A stretch of DNA of 64,000 nt, taken from contig NZ_JAUCBZ010000015.1 of NCBI RefSeq assembly GCF_034676545.1, positions 248,001 to 312,000 on the forward strand, written 5' to 3'. Below are positions 7,751-17,400 of the stretch, piece after piece. Position 1 is the first letter of the stretch. Every line of letters starts with the position of its first letter. The notes beneath the pieces are model-generated. The model ran no database searches, had not been told where the DNA came from, and saw only the letters and a program-made list of their open reading frames with translations. The position numbers were made by a program, and so were the translations under genes. The stretch is from Pararhodobacter sp. Its GTDB lineage: Bacteria > Pseudomonadota > Alphaproteobacteria > Rhodobacterales > Rhodobacteraceae.

Positions 7751-8764
7751 TTAGAAGTTGAACGCAACACCAACCGAAGCGGTGGTGATGTCGTTGCCAG
7801 CAACGTTGAACTGGTCACGAACGTGCTCGAAGCCAGCGGTCAAAGTAGCGCCGCCACCCAGGCCGTAGCCGTAGCTCAGACCAACAACCGTGCCGTCATA
7901 GACTTCACCGAAGAAGCCATACAGGTTACCACCACCGAGAGCGACGGTACCGTTGATCTGCCAGTTGGTCCAATCGCGAGCCGGGAATACCGGGCCGAAT
8001 GGCACGCCCAACAGGTTCACGTTACGCTGGCCGGTGGTGCCGATGCGTGCAACGATTGCGCCAACGCTCCACGAACCGCCATCATAGCGTGCCGACAAGG
8101 TGACGGTGTCGTCACGGAACAGCTGAACAGCGCTGACACCGGTGACAGTCCAGTCGCCGTTAGCAACCGTGCTGACAGTACCCAGATCGTAGTCGCCATA
8201 GCCGAATGCAACGGTGAAGGCGTCGAACGTGCTGCGGATGCCCAGCTCGGTGCCGGTCATGCGGCCGTGCGACAAGTTCACGCGGGTGCTGCCCATGGTG
8301 TACATGATCTGAGCCATTTGCTCGTTGTCAGCACCGGTCGAGTTCTGACCGTGCGAGGACAGCAGGCCAACGGAGTCGAGGCACTGCTGGCCACCTTCGT
8401 AGCCGACGCCACAACCGCCAGCGTAACCGAATGCAACACCGGACTGACGGATAGCGCCGTCCTGGTTACCGAAGGTCAGGCGCAGGTTGCTGGCTTCAAC
8501 CCAGACGCGCGAACCCGACAGACCTGCAGTGGTCGTGCCGCTGGTACGAGCGCGTGCCCATGCGCCGAAGGTCAGGCCATGATCGGCTTCAACTGCGACG
8601 TTGAAGTTGATGGTCAGACGGTTTTCGATGTTCCAGACGTTAACGCCGGTTTGGTTCGAACCGTTGATGCCCATGCGGCCTTCGCCGGAGAAAGTAAGTG
8701 CTTGTGCGTTTGCCAGACCAGCCGACAGGACCAATGCGGTCGATGCAAGGAGAAGTTTCTTCAT
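7751..8764 (-). CDS. major outer-membrane porin
   Basis: 337 residues with a clear signal peptide (MKKLLLASTALVLSAGLANA, cleavage before QALTF). The mature chain is made of alternating amphipathic strands and ends with ASVGVAFNF, a C-terminal Phe that fits the BAM recognition signal. Two Cys in a GGCGVGYEGGQQC loop could form a disulfide. This is the general diffusion porin type of Rhodobacterales (trimeric 16-strand barrels). It has a GAGGG ribosome site, a hairpin in the leader (8795-8816) and its own terminator, consistent with high expression. Confidence 0.9.
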   Translation of the reverse strand: MKKLLLASTALVLSAGLANAQALTFSGEGRMGINGSNQTGVNVWNIENRLTINFNVAVEADHGLTFGAWARARTSGTTTAGLSGSRVWVEASNLRLTFGNQDGAIRQSGVAFGYAGGCGVGYEGGQQCLDSVGLLSSHGQNSTGADNEQMAQIMYTMGSTRVNLSHGRMTGTELGIRSTFDAFTVAFGYGDYDLGTVSTVANGDWTVTGVSAVQLFRDDTVTLSARYDGGSWSVGAIVARIGTTGQRNVNLLGVPFGPVFPARDWTNWQINGTVALGGGNLYGFFGEVYDGTVVGLSYGYGLGGGATLTAGFEHVRDQFNVAGNDITTASVGVAFNF

Positions 8765-9098
8765 GGTTTCCCTCGTAGACTTAAAAATTCAAAGCCCATC
8801 TTGTTAGTAAGCTGGGTCTTTGCCTGTTTCCCTTTTCGGCCCCGACTTTGCAATACATCCATAGCAGCGTGCGGAACTCTGGGTATTTGTGGTGCAGTTT
8901 TGCCACGCCCCATTTTCACCCTCACAACGCCCGAAATTCGGCGGCATTCCAGGACACACGCGCGTTTGAGCGTGTTCCCTGAGCAAACTGCTTGTTCCGC
9001 CCCGGCCCGTCGTTTAGATACAGCCTTGGCGCGGGCGCACACACGCGCCCGTATAGACAGTGTTATAAACACCATAGATCGCGTGGTGGGGACAGCAA
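8765..9098. promoter_or_regulatory. divergent control region porin / DUF3576 gene
   Basis: This 334-base gap holds no gene that I can support. On the minus strand the porin leader contains an 8-bp imperfect hairpin (CCCAGCTT with AAGATGGG, 8795-8816). Towards the other gene there is a 7-bp GC hairpin (9032-9051) and the palindrome GTGTTATAAACAC (9060-9072), 26 bases before the DUF3576 start. The same 12 bases recur upstream of rnd. Confidence 0.5.
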
Positions 9099-9602
9099 AT
9101 GACGGCAATTCCGGCAAAGACAACACTCATCGCGCTATGTGCGATTCTTTTTCTGTCCGCGTGTGGCGGTCGCATGGGCTCGCTGTTCGGGGGCGGTGAT
9201 GATCGTGCGGTGGCACAGGCCGAGGCGGTGCGCGATCGCGAGGAAATGACGGGTTCCTCTGGTTCGGTTTGGGACCTGTTCTCAAGGCGCGATGATCCCA
9301 GCACGGTTCTGAGCGTGAATCGTTATATCTGGACGGCCTCGCTGGAAGTGCTCGACTTCTTGCCGATTGAGACCGTTGATCCGTTCTCGGGCGTGATCAC
9401 CACGGGCTTTGGCACGCCTCCGGGGGGTGGCCGGCCGTATCGCGCGACCATCGCCGTGACCGATGCGGCACTTGATGCGCGGTCGTTGAACGTCGCCCTG
9501 GTGTCGCGCAATGGTCCGGCCAGCGCGGAAACCGTGCGCGCGGTTGAAAACGCCATTCTCACCCGCGCCCGCCAGATCCGTATTCGCGAGCTTGGCCTCT
9601 GA
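9099..9602 (+). CDS. DUF3576 lipoprotein
   Basis: 167 residues. A lipobox (LSAC in LIALCAILFLSACGG) marks it as a lipoprotein. The body contains VNRYIWTASLEVLDFLPIETVDPFSGVI and GGRPYRATI, typical of DUF3576. In Rhodobacterales this gene regularly precedes leuS-lptE-holA, which suggests a cell-envelope role beside LptE. No biochemical function is known. Confidence 0.88.
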   Translation: MTAIPAKTTLIALCAILFLSACGGRMGSLFGGGDDRAVAQAEAVRDREEMTGSSGSVWDLFSRRDDPSTVLSVNRYIWTASLEVLDFLPIETVDPFSGVITTGFGTPPGGGRPYRATIAVTDAALDARSLNVALVSRNGPASAETVRAVENAILTRARQIRIRELGL

Positions 9603-9719
9603 TCGCAGCGGAACGGGGCGACCTCGGTCTGGACCCCTCGCCAAGCGACGCGTAAGACAGCGCCGGGCCCCATCGGCCCGGCTTTTTCATATCTCGGCTC
9701 TCATATCCAGGAACTGACC

Positions 9720-12293
9720 ATGTCCGCCCAAACCGACGCCCGCTATCAGCCGCAAGACATCGAACCCCGCTGGCAGACGGCCTGGGATACCGCCGGGTGC
9801 TTTACCGCCAAGGCCGACCCGACACGGCCCAAATACTATGTGCTGGAGATGTTCCCCTATCCATCCGGGCGCATCCACATGGGCCATGTGCGCAACTACA
9901 CGATGGGCGATGTCGTCGCGCGCTACAAGAAAGCACAAGGTTTCAGCGTGTTGCACCCGATGGGCTGGGATGCCTTTGGCATGCCCGCCGAAAACGCCGC
10001 CATGCAAGAGGGCGGCCATCCGGCGACCTGGACCTACAACAATATCAAGGTGATGAAGGGGCAGATGAAGCCCTTGGGTCTGTCGATTGACTGGAGCCGT
10101 GAGTTCGCCACCTGTGACCCGGAATATTACGGCCAGCAGCAGGCGATGTTCCTCGACATGCTCAAGGCCGGGCTGGTGTATCGCAAGAATGCGGTGGTGA
10201 ACTGGGACCCGGTCGACATGACCGTTCTGGCCAACGAGCAGGTGATCGACGGCAAGGGCTGGCGCAGCAACGCGGTGGTCGAGCGCCGTGAGTTGACGCA
10301 GTGGTTCTTCAAGATTTCCGACTATGCGGGCGAATTGCTGGACGCCATTGATACGCTGACCAGCTGGCCCGACAAGGTGCGGCTGATGCAGAAAAACTGG
10401 ATCGGCAAGTCGCGCGGGCTGCAATTTTCGTTCGAAACGGTGGGCGCGCCCGACGGATTCGAGTCGCTGGAGGTTTACACGACCCGCCCCGACACGCTGT
10501 TGGGCGCCTCGTTTGGTGGGATCAGCCCGGATCACCCGATGGCCAAGGCTCTGGAGGCTGACAACCCCGAGATTGCGGCTTTCATCGCCGCGTGCCGCCT
10601 GTCAGGCACGACCGCCGAAGCACTTGAAACTGCTGAGAAAAAGGGAATTGATACGGGAATTCGCATCAAGCACCCGTTTGATCCCGCGTGGGAAATGCCG
10701 GTCTATATCGCCAACTTCATCTTGATGGATTACGGCACCGGCGCGATCTTTGGCTGCCCGGCGCATGACCAGCGCGACCTCGATTTCGCCAATAAATACG
10801 GCCTGAAAGTGATCAGCACCTTTGTGCCGCTGTCTGGCGATCACACTCTGCCCGAAGAGGGCGGCGAGGCCTATGTACCGCTGAAATCCGAGCCGGTGCG
10901 CTGGACCAAAGCCTTCAACTGGGCCGAGGACGCGACGGGCGAGACCGCCATCGACGCCGCGATTGCGCATTGCGAATCGCTGGGCATCGGCGAAGGTGTC
11001 ACGAAATTCCGCCTGCGCGACTGGGGGTTGAGCCGTCAGCGCTATTGGGGCTGCCCGATTCCGGTGGTGCATTGCAACTCGTGCGGTGTGGTGCCCGAGA
11101 AAAAAGAAAACCTGCCCGTGCGCCTGCCCGAGGATGTCAATTTCGACAAACCCGGCAACCCGCTGGACCGCCACCCGACCTGGCGCAACACCGCCTGCCC
11201 GTCTTGCGGCAAGCCCGCGCTGCGCGAAACCGACACGATGGACACGTTCGTTGATTCGTCGTGGTATTACGCCCGCTTTACCGCGCCCCACGCCGCCACG
11301 CCCACCGATCTGGCCGAGGCCGAATACTGGATGAACGTCGATCAATATATCGGCGGCGTCGAGCACGCGATTCTGCATCTGCTGTATTCGCGATTCTTTG
11401 CCCGCGCGATGCACAAGACCGGCCACCTGCCCGTGTCCGCCATCGAGCCATTCAACGCGCTGTTCACGCAAGGCATGGTGACGCACGAAATCTACATGAC
11501 CCGGGATGCGCAGAATCGCCCGATCTATCACCTGCCCGAATCGGTCGAGGACGGCAAACTGATCGCCACGGGTGAACCCGTTGAGATCACCTCGTCGGTG
11601 AAAATGTCGAAATCCAAGAAAAACGTGGTGGATCCGGTCAATATCATTCAACGATTCGGGGCTGATACCGCGCGTTGGTTCGTGATGTCCGACAGCCCGC
11701 CCGAGCGGGACGTCGAATGGACCAGCGCCGGGGCCGAGGCCACCTTCAAGCATCTGGGCCGCGTCTGGGTGCTGGGCGAGCGCATCGCCGACATGCCCGC
11801 CGACACCTCTGGCGAGGGCGACGACGATCTGGCTCGCGCCATGCACCGCGCGATTGCCGCCGTGACCGACCTGACCGAGGGGTTTGCGTTCAACAAAGCC
11901 ATCGCGAAGCTCTATGAATTCACCAACGTCCTGTGGAAATCCACGGCGTCGGCGCGGATGCAAAAAGAGGCGGCGCGTGTCTTGGCGCAGCTCATGGCAC
12001 CCATGACCCCCCATCTGGCCGAGGAACTCTGGCATCGCCTGGGTGGTGACGGCCTGGTGACCGAAGCCGCGTGGCCAAAGGCCGATCCGGCGATGCTGGT
12101 GGACGACATGATCACGCTGCCGGTGCAGTTGAACGGCAAACGCCGTGCCGAAATCGTCGTTGCGGCCGATGCCAGCAAGGAAGAGGTTGAAAAACTTGCG
12201 CTGGCCGACGAAGCTGTGCAACGGGCACTTGGTGGTGCCACACCGAAAAAGGTGATCGTTGTGCCGGGGCGGATCGTGAATGTTGTACTCTGA
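9720..12293 (+). CDS. leuS: leucine-tRNA ligase
   Basis: 857 residues, full length for a bacterial LeuRS that charges tRNA-Leu. The class I signatures are intact: HMGH at 53-56 in PYPSGRIHMGHVRN, and KMSKS at 628-632. The CP1 editing domain (YTTRPDTLLGASF and the TGAIFGCPAHDQRD segment) is present, so proofreading should work. The 3' end overlaps lptE by 14 bases, so leuS-lptE-holA are co-transcribed. Confidence 0.97.
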   Translation: MSAQTDARYQPQDIEPRWQTAWDTAGCFTAKADPTRPKYYVLEMFPYPSGRIHMGHVRNYTMGDVVARYKKAQGFSVLHPMGWDAFGMPAENAAMQEGGHPATWTYNNIKVMKGQMKPLGLSIDWSREFATCDPEYYGQQQAMFLDMLKAGLVYRKNAVVNWDPVDMTVLANEQVIDGKGWRSNAVVERRELTQWFFKISDYAGELLDAIDTLTSWPDKVRLMQKNWIGKSRGLQFSFETVGAPDGFESLEVYTTRPDTLLGASFGGISPDHPMAKALEADNPEIAAFIAACRLSGTTAEALETAEKKGIDTGIRIKHPFDPAWEMPVYIANFILMDYGTGAIFGCPAHDQRDLDFANKYGLKVISTFVPLSGDHTLPEEGGEAYVPLKSEPVRWTKAFNWAEDATGETAIDAAIAHCESLGIGEGVTKFRLRDWGLSRQRYWGCPIPVVHCNSCGVVPEKKENLPVRLPEDVNFDKPGNPLDRHPTWRNTACPSCGKPALRETDTMDTFVDSSWYYARFTAPHAATPTDLAEAEYWMNVDQYIGGVEHAILHLLYSRFFARAMHKTGHLPVSAIEPFNALFTQGMVTHEIYMTRDAQNRPIYHLPESVEDGKLIATGEPVEITSSVKMSKSKKNVVDPVNIIQRFGADTARWFVMSDSPPERDVEWTSAGAEATFKHLGRVWVLGERIADMPADTSGEGDDDLARAMHRAIAAVTDLTEGFAFNKAIAKLYEFTNVLWKSTASARMQKEAARVLAQLMAPMTPHLAEELWHRLGGDGLVTEAAWPKADPAMLVDDMITLPVQLNGKRRAEIVVAADASKEEVEKLALADEAVQRALGGATPKKVIVVPGRIVNVVL

Positions 12294-12777
12294 TCGACGC
12301 AGATTTCTGGCGGGCCTCGCGGCGCTGACCACGACCGCGGCCTGCGGATTCAGCCCGGTCTATGGCCCGAACGGCAATGGCCGGGCGTTGCGCGGGGCGA
12401 TTCGCGCCGATGACCCCGTGTCGCGCGGCGATTTCCAGTTTGTCGCGGCGTTCGAGGATCTTCTGGGCCGCCCGACCGCGGCGCGCTATGCGTTGGCCTA
12501 TACGATCACGCAAACCGAGGTCGAGGCGGGCAACATCCAGAACATCGGCGCGACTCGGGTGCAATTGTTCGGGACTTTGGATTTCGTTGTTACCGACATG
12601 GGCACCGGCACCGAAGTTGCCAGCGGACAAGTCGCCAACAACACCACCTATTCCACGACCAGCACGCAATTTGCCACCATGACCGCCGCCGAAGACGCCG
12701 AATTGCGCCTGATGCGGATCCTGGCCGAGGCGCTTGCCACCCGGCTCTATACCGAACCGGGCCTGACTGCGGCATGA
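12280..12777 (+). CDS. lptE: LPS-assembly lipoprotein LptE family
   Basis: 165 residues. The N-terminus (RRRFLAGLAALTTTAACGFSPVYG) shows a signal segment and lipidation Cys22 followed by the GFSPVYG/GFxPLY signature of LptE (RlpB). LptE plugs the LptD barrel that inserts lipopolysaccharide into the outer leaflet. The start lies inside leuS and the stop overlaps the holA ATG (ATGA), implying translational coupling. The other Lpt genes lptB, lptA and lptC are at 61.1-63.0 kb in this window. Confidence 0.85.
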   Translation: MLYSDRRRFLAGLAALTTTAACGFSPVYGPNGNGRALRGAIRADDPVSRGDFQFVAAFEDLLGRPTAARYALAYTITQTEVEAGNIQNIGATRVQLFGTLDFVVTDMGTGTEVASGQVANNTTYSTTSTQFATMTAAEDAELRLMRILAEALATRLYTEPGLTAA

Positions 12778-13799
12778 AATTGTCGCCACGCGATGCGGTT
12801 GGGTTTCTGAACCGCCCGGATCCGCGTGCGCCCGGCATTCTGATTTATGGTGCCGACGCAATGCGCGTCGCGCAAAAGCGCGCGGAACTGGTCAAGGCGC
12901 ACACCGGCCCCGATGCCGACACCGAAATGCGCCTGACCCGGTTGCCGGGTGGCGATCTGCGCAAGGATACCAGCGCCGCGATTGACGCGATCAAGGCGCA
13001 GGGGTTTTTCCCCGGCCCGCGTGCCGTGGTGATCGACGAGGCCAATGAGTTTTCGGTGGATGCGCTGAGGTTGGCGCTCTCGGAATGGGCCGAAGGCGAT
13101 GCCTTGATCGTGGCCACGGCGGGCAACCTCAAGAAAACCTCGAAACTCCTGAAATTGTTCGAGGGCGACAAGCGCGCCTATTGCCTCGCGATCTATGACA
13201 ACCCGCCCGACCGCGCCGAGATCGAGCGGATGCTCGCCGCCGAAGGGCTGACCAATCTGCCGCCCGAGTCGATGCGCGACCTCACGGCACTGGCCCTGAC
13301 GCTGGAGCCCGGCGATTTCCGCCAGACCTTGACCCGAATCGCGCTTTATAAACTTGGCGACAGCGCGCCGCTGACGCCCGCCGAGATCGCCATCTTGGCC
13401 CCACTCAGCCCGGATGCCGATATCGACGACGTTCTGAATGCGATGGCCGACGGCAGGATTGCGGATCTGGCGCCGATTCTGGCGCGGCTCGAGGCGCAGG
13501 GCGTGCAGCCTGTCGCCGTGTGCATCGGTGCCGCGCGGCATTTCCGCATCTTGCACGCTTTGGTCAGTGATCCGCGCGGCCCGGGGCAAGCGATTGGCAC
13601 CCTGCGCCCGCCTGTTTTTGGCCCGCGCCGCGACCAAATCCTGCGCCAGGCGCAGAACTGGTCCTTGCAACGGGTCGAGGATGCGCTGCGCGATCTGACG
13701 GCGACCGATCTGGCGTTGCGATCCTCGACCCGCGCGCCAACCCGCGCCTTGGCCGAGCGCGCCTTGATCCGGCTGACGCGCATGGCCGGGCGGCGCTAG
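12774..13799 (+). CDS. holA: DNA polymerase III subunit delta
   Basis: 341 residues, normal for HolA. The N-terminal DPRAPGILIYGADAMRV and RLPGGDLRKDT segments and the long helical C-terminal part fit the delta subunit of the clamp loader, which opens the beta clamp. Its position after leuS-lptE is the usual arrangement in many proteobacteria. The ATG overlaps the lptE stop by 4 bases. Confidence 0.93.
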   Translation: MKLSPRDAVGFLNRPDPRAPGILIYGADAMRVAQKRAELVKAHTGPDADTEMRLTRLPGGDLRKDTSAAIDAIKAQGFFPGPRAVVIDEANEFSVDALRLALSEWAEGDALIVATAGNLKKTSKLLKLFEGDKRAYCLAIYDNPPDRAEIERMLAAEGLTNLPPESMRDLTALALTLEPGDFRQTLTRIALYKLGDSAPLTPAEIAILAPLSPDADIDDVLNAMADGRIADLAPILARLEAQGVQPVAVCIGAARHFRILHALVSDPRGPGQAIGTLRPPVFGPRRDQILRQAQNWSLQRVEDALRDLTATDLALRSSTRAPTRALAERALIRLTRMAGRR

Positions 13800-13863
13800 A
13801 CGCGGGCCTTGCACCTGTGGTGTTGGCATGGCTTGATGCCGCCAATGAAACCGGAGACGCAAC

Positions 13864-14472
13864 ATGACAAATCCATCCTATACCGTGATTGGCGCGGCCA
13901 CGACTCGGGCAGCGCGCCCGATGTGGATGCTCGAAGAGCTGGGCCTCGTGTACGACTACATTGGCGCCAAACCCCATGGCGACGACGTCACCCGCCATTA
14001 TGCGCGCGGCAAAGTCCCGGTGCTGTTGGTCGATGGCGAACCGATCACCGACTCGACCGCGATTATCCAGTTTCTGGCCGACAAGCATGGCCAATTCACG
14101 CACCCCGCAGGAACACTGGACCGTGCCCGCCAAGACGCGCTGACCCACTGTATTCTGGACGAATTCGATGCCGTGTTGTGGACCAGCGCGCGCCACAGCT
14201 TCATCCTGCCCGAAGAACATCGCGTGCCAGCCGTCAAGGAGTCGTTGCGCTGGGAGTTTGCGCGCAATCAGGCCAGCCTGGTCAAGCGCATGGGCGATCA
14301 GCCGTTCGTCGCGTGTGACAGCTTCACCGTGCCTGATATCGTGCTGACGCATTGCCTGATGTGGGCGAAATCGGCAAAATTCGAGATCAGCGAACCCGCG
14401 TTGCTGGACTATTTCACCCGGATGAAGGCACGGCCGGCCCTGCAACGCGCCTTGGCGCGCGGCAAATCCTAG
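13864..14472 (+). CDS. glutathione S-transferase family protein
   Basis: 202 residues. A thioredoxin-like N-terminal domain (RAARPMWMLEELGL, then GKVPVLLVDGEPITDSTAIIQFLAD with the cis-Pro and Ser of the glutathione site) is followed by a helical C-terminal domain (about 85-200) containing the ScxVADI-like DSFTVPDIVLTH motif. A catalytic Ser/Cys at the N-terminus is not obvious, so the substrate cannot be predicted. It has a GGAG site and its stop overlaps the convergent tamB stop. Confidence 0.88.
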   Translation: MTNPSYTVIGAATTRAARPMWMLEELGLVYDYIGAKPHGDDVTRHYARGKVPVLLVDGEPITDSTAIIQFLADKHGQFTHPAGTLDRARQDALTHCILDEFDAVLWTSARHSFILPEEHRVPAVKESLRWEFARNQASLVKRMGDQPFVACDSFTVPDIVLTHCLMWAKSAKFEISEPALLDYFTRMKARPALQRALARGKS

Positions 14473-17400
14473 TAGTCTCGCTCAAAGAAGATACCAACAC
14501 CGGATCGCCCCTCGGTGTTGGTGCGTCCGCGTAGGGTCACGCTGGACGAGAGATCCAGGTTGATACTGACCTCGCCGCGCCCGCTGTCGTCGATGCTGAG
14601 ATCGGTATAGACCTGATCGGTGATATAGCGCCCGGCCCGGACCGCCGTTGTCCCGTCGTCATCAACCGTAAAATCAAGATCATCGAGCTGCAACGCATCA
14701 CGCGTGCGGCCCAGCAGCGAGTTTTCCGCACGACCCGTCAAGGTCGCCACCGAAAGCGCCAATTGCGCGGCTTGAAACGGCGAAAGCGAGGTCAGGGCGC
14801 GGCCAAAAATGAGGCGCGCAAGGACCTCGTCCTGTGGCAATTCCGGCGTCGACCTGAAGGTGATCTCGGGGCTGCTGGCGGGGCCGGAAAGGATGATGCT
14901 TGTGGTCACGCCATCCGCTTCCGTGGTCGCGATCAGCGTCACGAAGGGCAGGAAGTCACCCACCATATTGGCCGATCCATCGGTCAGGACAAACCGGTTA
15001 CCCAGCAAATCCAGACGCCCACGGATCAGGTTGAAGCTCCCGGAGGGAACCACCCGCCGCGTGGTTCCCCTCAGTCGCAGCGATCCGCCCATCTCGGCGT
15101 CCAGCCCTCGGCCGCGCACGAACACGCGCCCCGGCGCGCGCAATGTCAGGTCCAATCGCATCGGGATCGGCCGCCGCCCATCGCGCGTTCCACTGGCGAT
15201 ACCCGCTGCGATGCGCGTCTGCAAACTGGCCTGATCCTCGCCGACATGTTGCAACCCTTGCAAACGAAACCCTTGCCGCCCCAGCGGAGAGTTGGGGATT
15301 CGTATCTCGGCCTGAACGACCGAGACCTCGCCCTGCACCAATGGCCCATTCAGCAAAGGCCCCGTCAAAGACACCTCGCCATTCACGCGCGCATCGAACA
15401 ACTGCGGTTGCTCGACGATGAAATCCTCGACCCGGACAGTCAGATTCGCCTGTTGCGTGCCATTCAACGTGATGGAACCCTGAACGAACCCGCGCCCCCC
15501 GGCCAGTGAATTGCCTTCAATCCGAACCTGCGCGGTCAGGCCGTTCAACGTTGCCTCGCCCTGCAATTCGCGAAATGCAACGGCGGCGCCCGGCTGCACG
15601 AAACTGGCGTTTTGCGTGCGCAATTGCATGCGCAGCGAGTCAATGCTCGGCGGCCCATGCAAACCCCCGTTGAACTGAATCAGGCCGCGCACGCTGGACG
15701 GCTCAATCATCGCGTTCAACAGCGCGGCTTCGACCTGCCCCGAGAAATCAAGGCCAAGTCGCAGGTCGTCCCCGATGCGGCCATTGGTTGTGACCGAAAG
15801 CCCCGACGGCCCCGTCAGGTCGGCCCGCAGATCGTACCCGGTCGCACCCGCGCCCCGCAGAACATCGGCATTGATCTGAACCGCACCAGACAGCCGCGGC
15901 ACCAAGCGCCCCAGATCGTTGAGCTGCGCCCGCGCAGACATCCGAATGTTGCCCTCGGCATCTTGCGTGCCCTGCGCGGTTACGCTCAGGCCCGACGCCG
16001 TGATCTGCGCGCTGTCCACCACGAAACCGCCGTCGGCACCCAGCGTGGCCTCGGCGGCCAGTTGCAACCCGGTCTCCAGGATCTCGTCGATCTGCCTGTT
16101 GCCGACCCGCAGCGCCCCATCGCCGCCCAGCGACAGGGTGATCCGTTGCCCGCCCGCGTCACCCGCCCGCACGCGCACCTCACCCGAAACGATCCCGGTT
16201 CCGGTCTCGTTGACGGCCGTCAGGTCCAGACGTTGCAAGGCAATCGTCAGGTCTGGATCGGCCTCGGCCCATTGCCCGGACGCCGACAGCGCAATTCGCG
16301 GACCGGTCAGGGACACCTGCGAAATCGTCGTGCGCCCCTCCCGGAAAACCAGATCACCGCGCAACCGGTTGGCCCCGTCCAGCAACCCGTTGAGGATATC
16401 TGCCGCCGGAAGATTTGGCAGTTGCAGGTCAATCGAAGACCCGTCGAACCGCAATCGTTGGCCCGCGTCTTCGGTTTGCAACATCACATCCATCGCCAGA
16501 TGTCCGCCATAGCCCGCGCCCATTTGCGACAGATCGTCGGTAGTCAATCTGGCGGTCAGGTCAATGTGTCCGGGCTGCAACTGACCCTGCATCGAGGCAT
16601 CAACGGCCCGGGTTGTCAGATCCAGCCCGCGCAACTGCGTGCCGTTGACATCCCGCAGCAACGACAGTGCAATCCGCGACTCCCCGGCCAGAAGCGCATC
16701 CGCCTCGACCGAGTCCAGGGTCAGATCGGTCGTGACCAGTTCCGCCTCGAAATCGAGCGCGCCGGTCAGCGGATTGGCCCGTCCTTGCACCGTGGCCAAG
16801 GCCGAACCCCCCAGCGTGCGGCCCGCAAGCCCCGAAAACGCCGCAAGGTCTGGCGCTGAAATCTCGGTGAATCCGTCATAGGTCAGACCGGCGATCTCGC
16901 CATAGGCGGTCAGCGACACGGTTTCCCCCTCCAGCGCCAGACCCGTCAGTTCGATCACCTCGCCGGGACCGGGCCAGACCAAGCTGGCAAGGCCGAACAC
17001 ATCGCTGCCCAACGCCCGTTGCAAGGCCGGGTCCTGGGCCACGATGTCTTGCGCCTGAAAATCAAACACGCCCTCGAAGGTCGGCAGGCTTGGACCCTCA
17101 TCCGCGTTTTCCGCCCCGTTCAGTGCATTCAATCGACCGCGCGCATCCATGACCGCACGTCCGATTTCAACCTCGGGCAAATCCAGTGTGTCGATTTCGG
17201 CGCGAATGCGCCAGTCGCGCGATACCGCCGCGTCATGGGTGATCAGCAGTGTGGCGCTGGTCAGAAAGGCCGCGCCCGAAGTGCCGGGCAACAGCACCGG
17301 GTCGCCGCCCGCATTTTCGATTCCGGCCGTCAGTTGCACCATCCGAGGCAAGCCACTCGCGGCAAAGGCCGCCCGCCCCGAGACCCGCATCGAGCCCGTC

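Noticed and set aside
7823..9199. 458-codon plus-strand frame opposite the porin
   Set aside because: Antisense to a well-supported porin with signal peptide and terminator; no ribosome site.
10602..12332. 576-codon minus-strand frame opposite leuS
   Set aside because: The plus strand encodes a complete leucine-tRNA ligase with all motifs, so this frame is a shadow.
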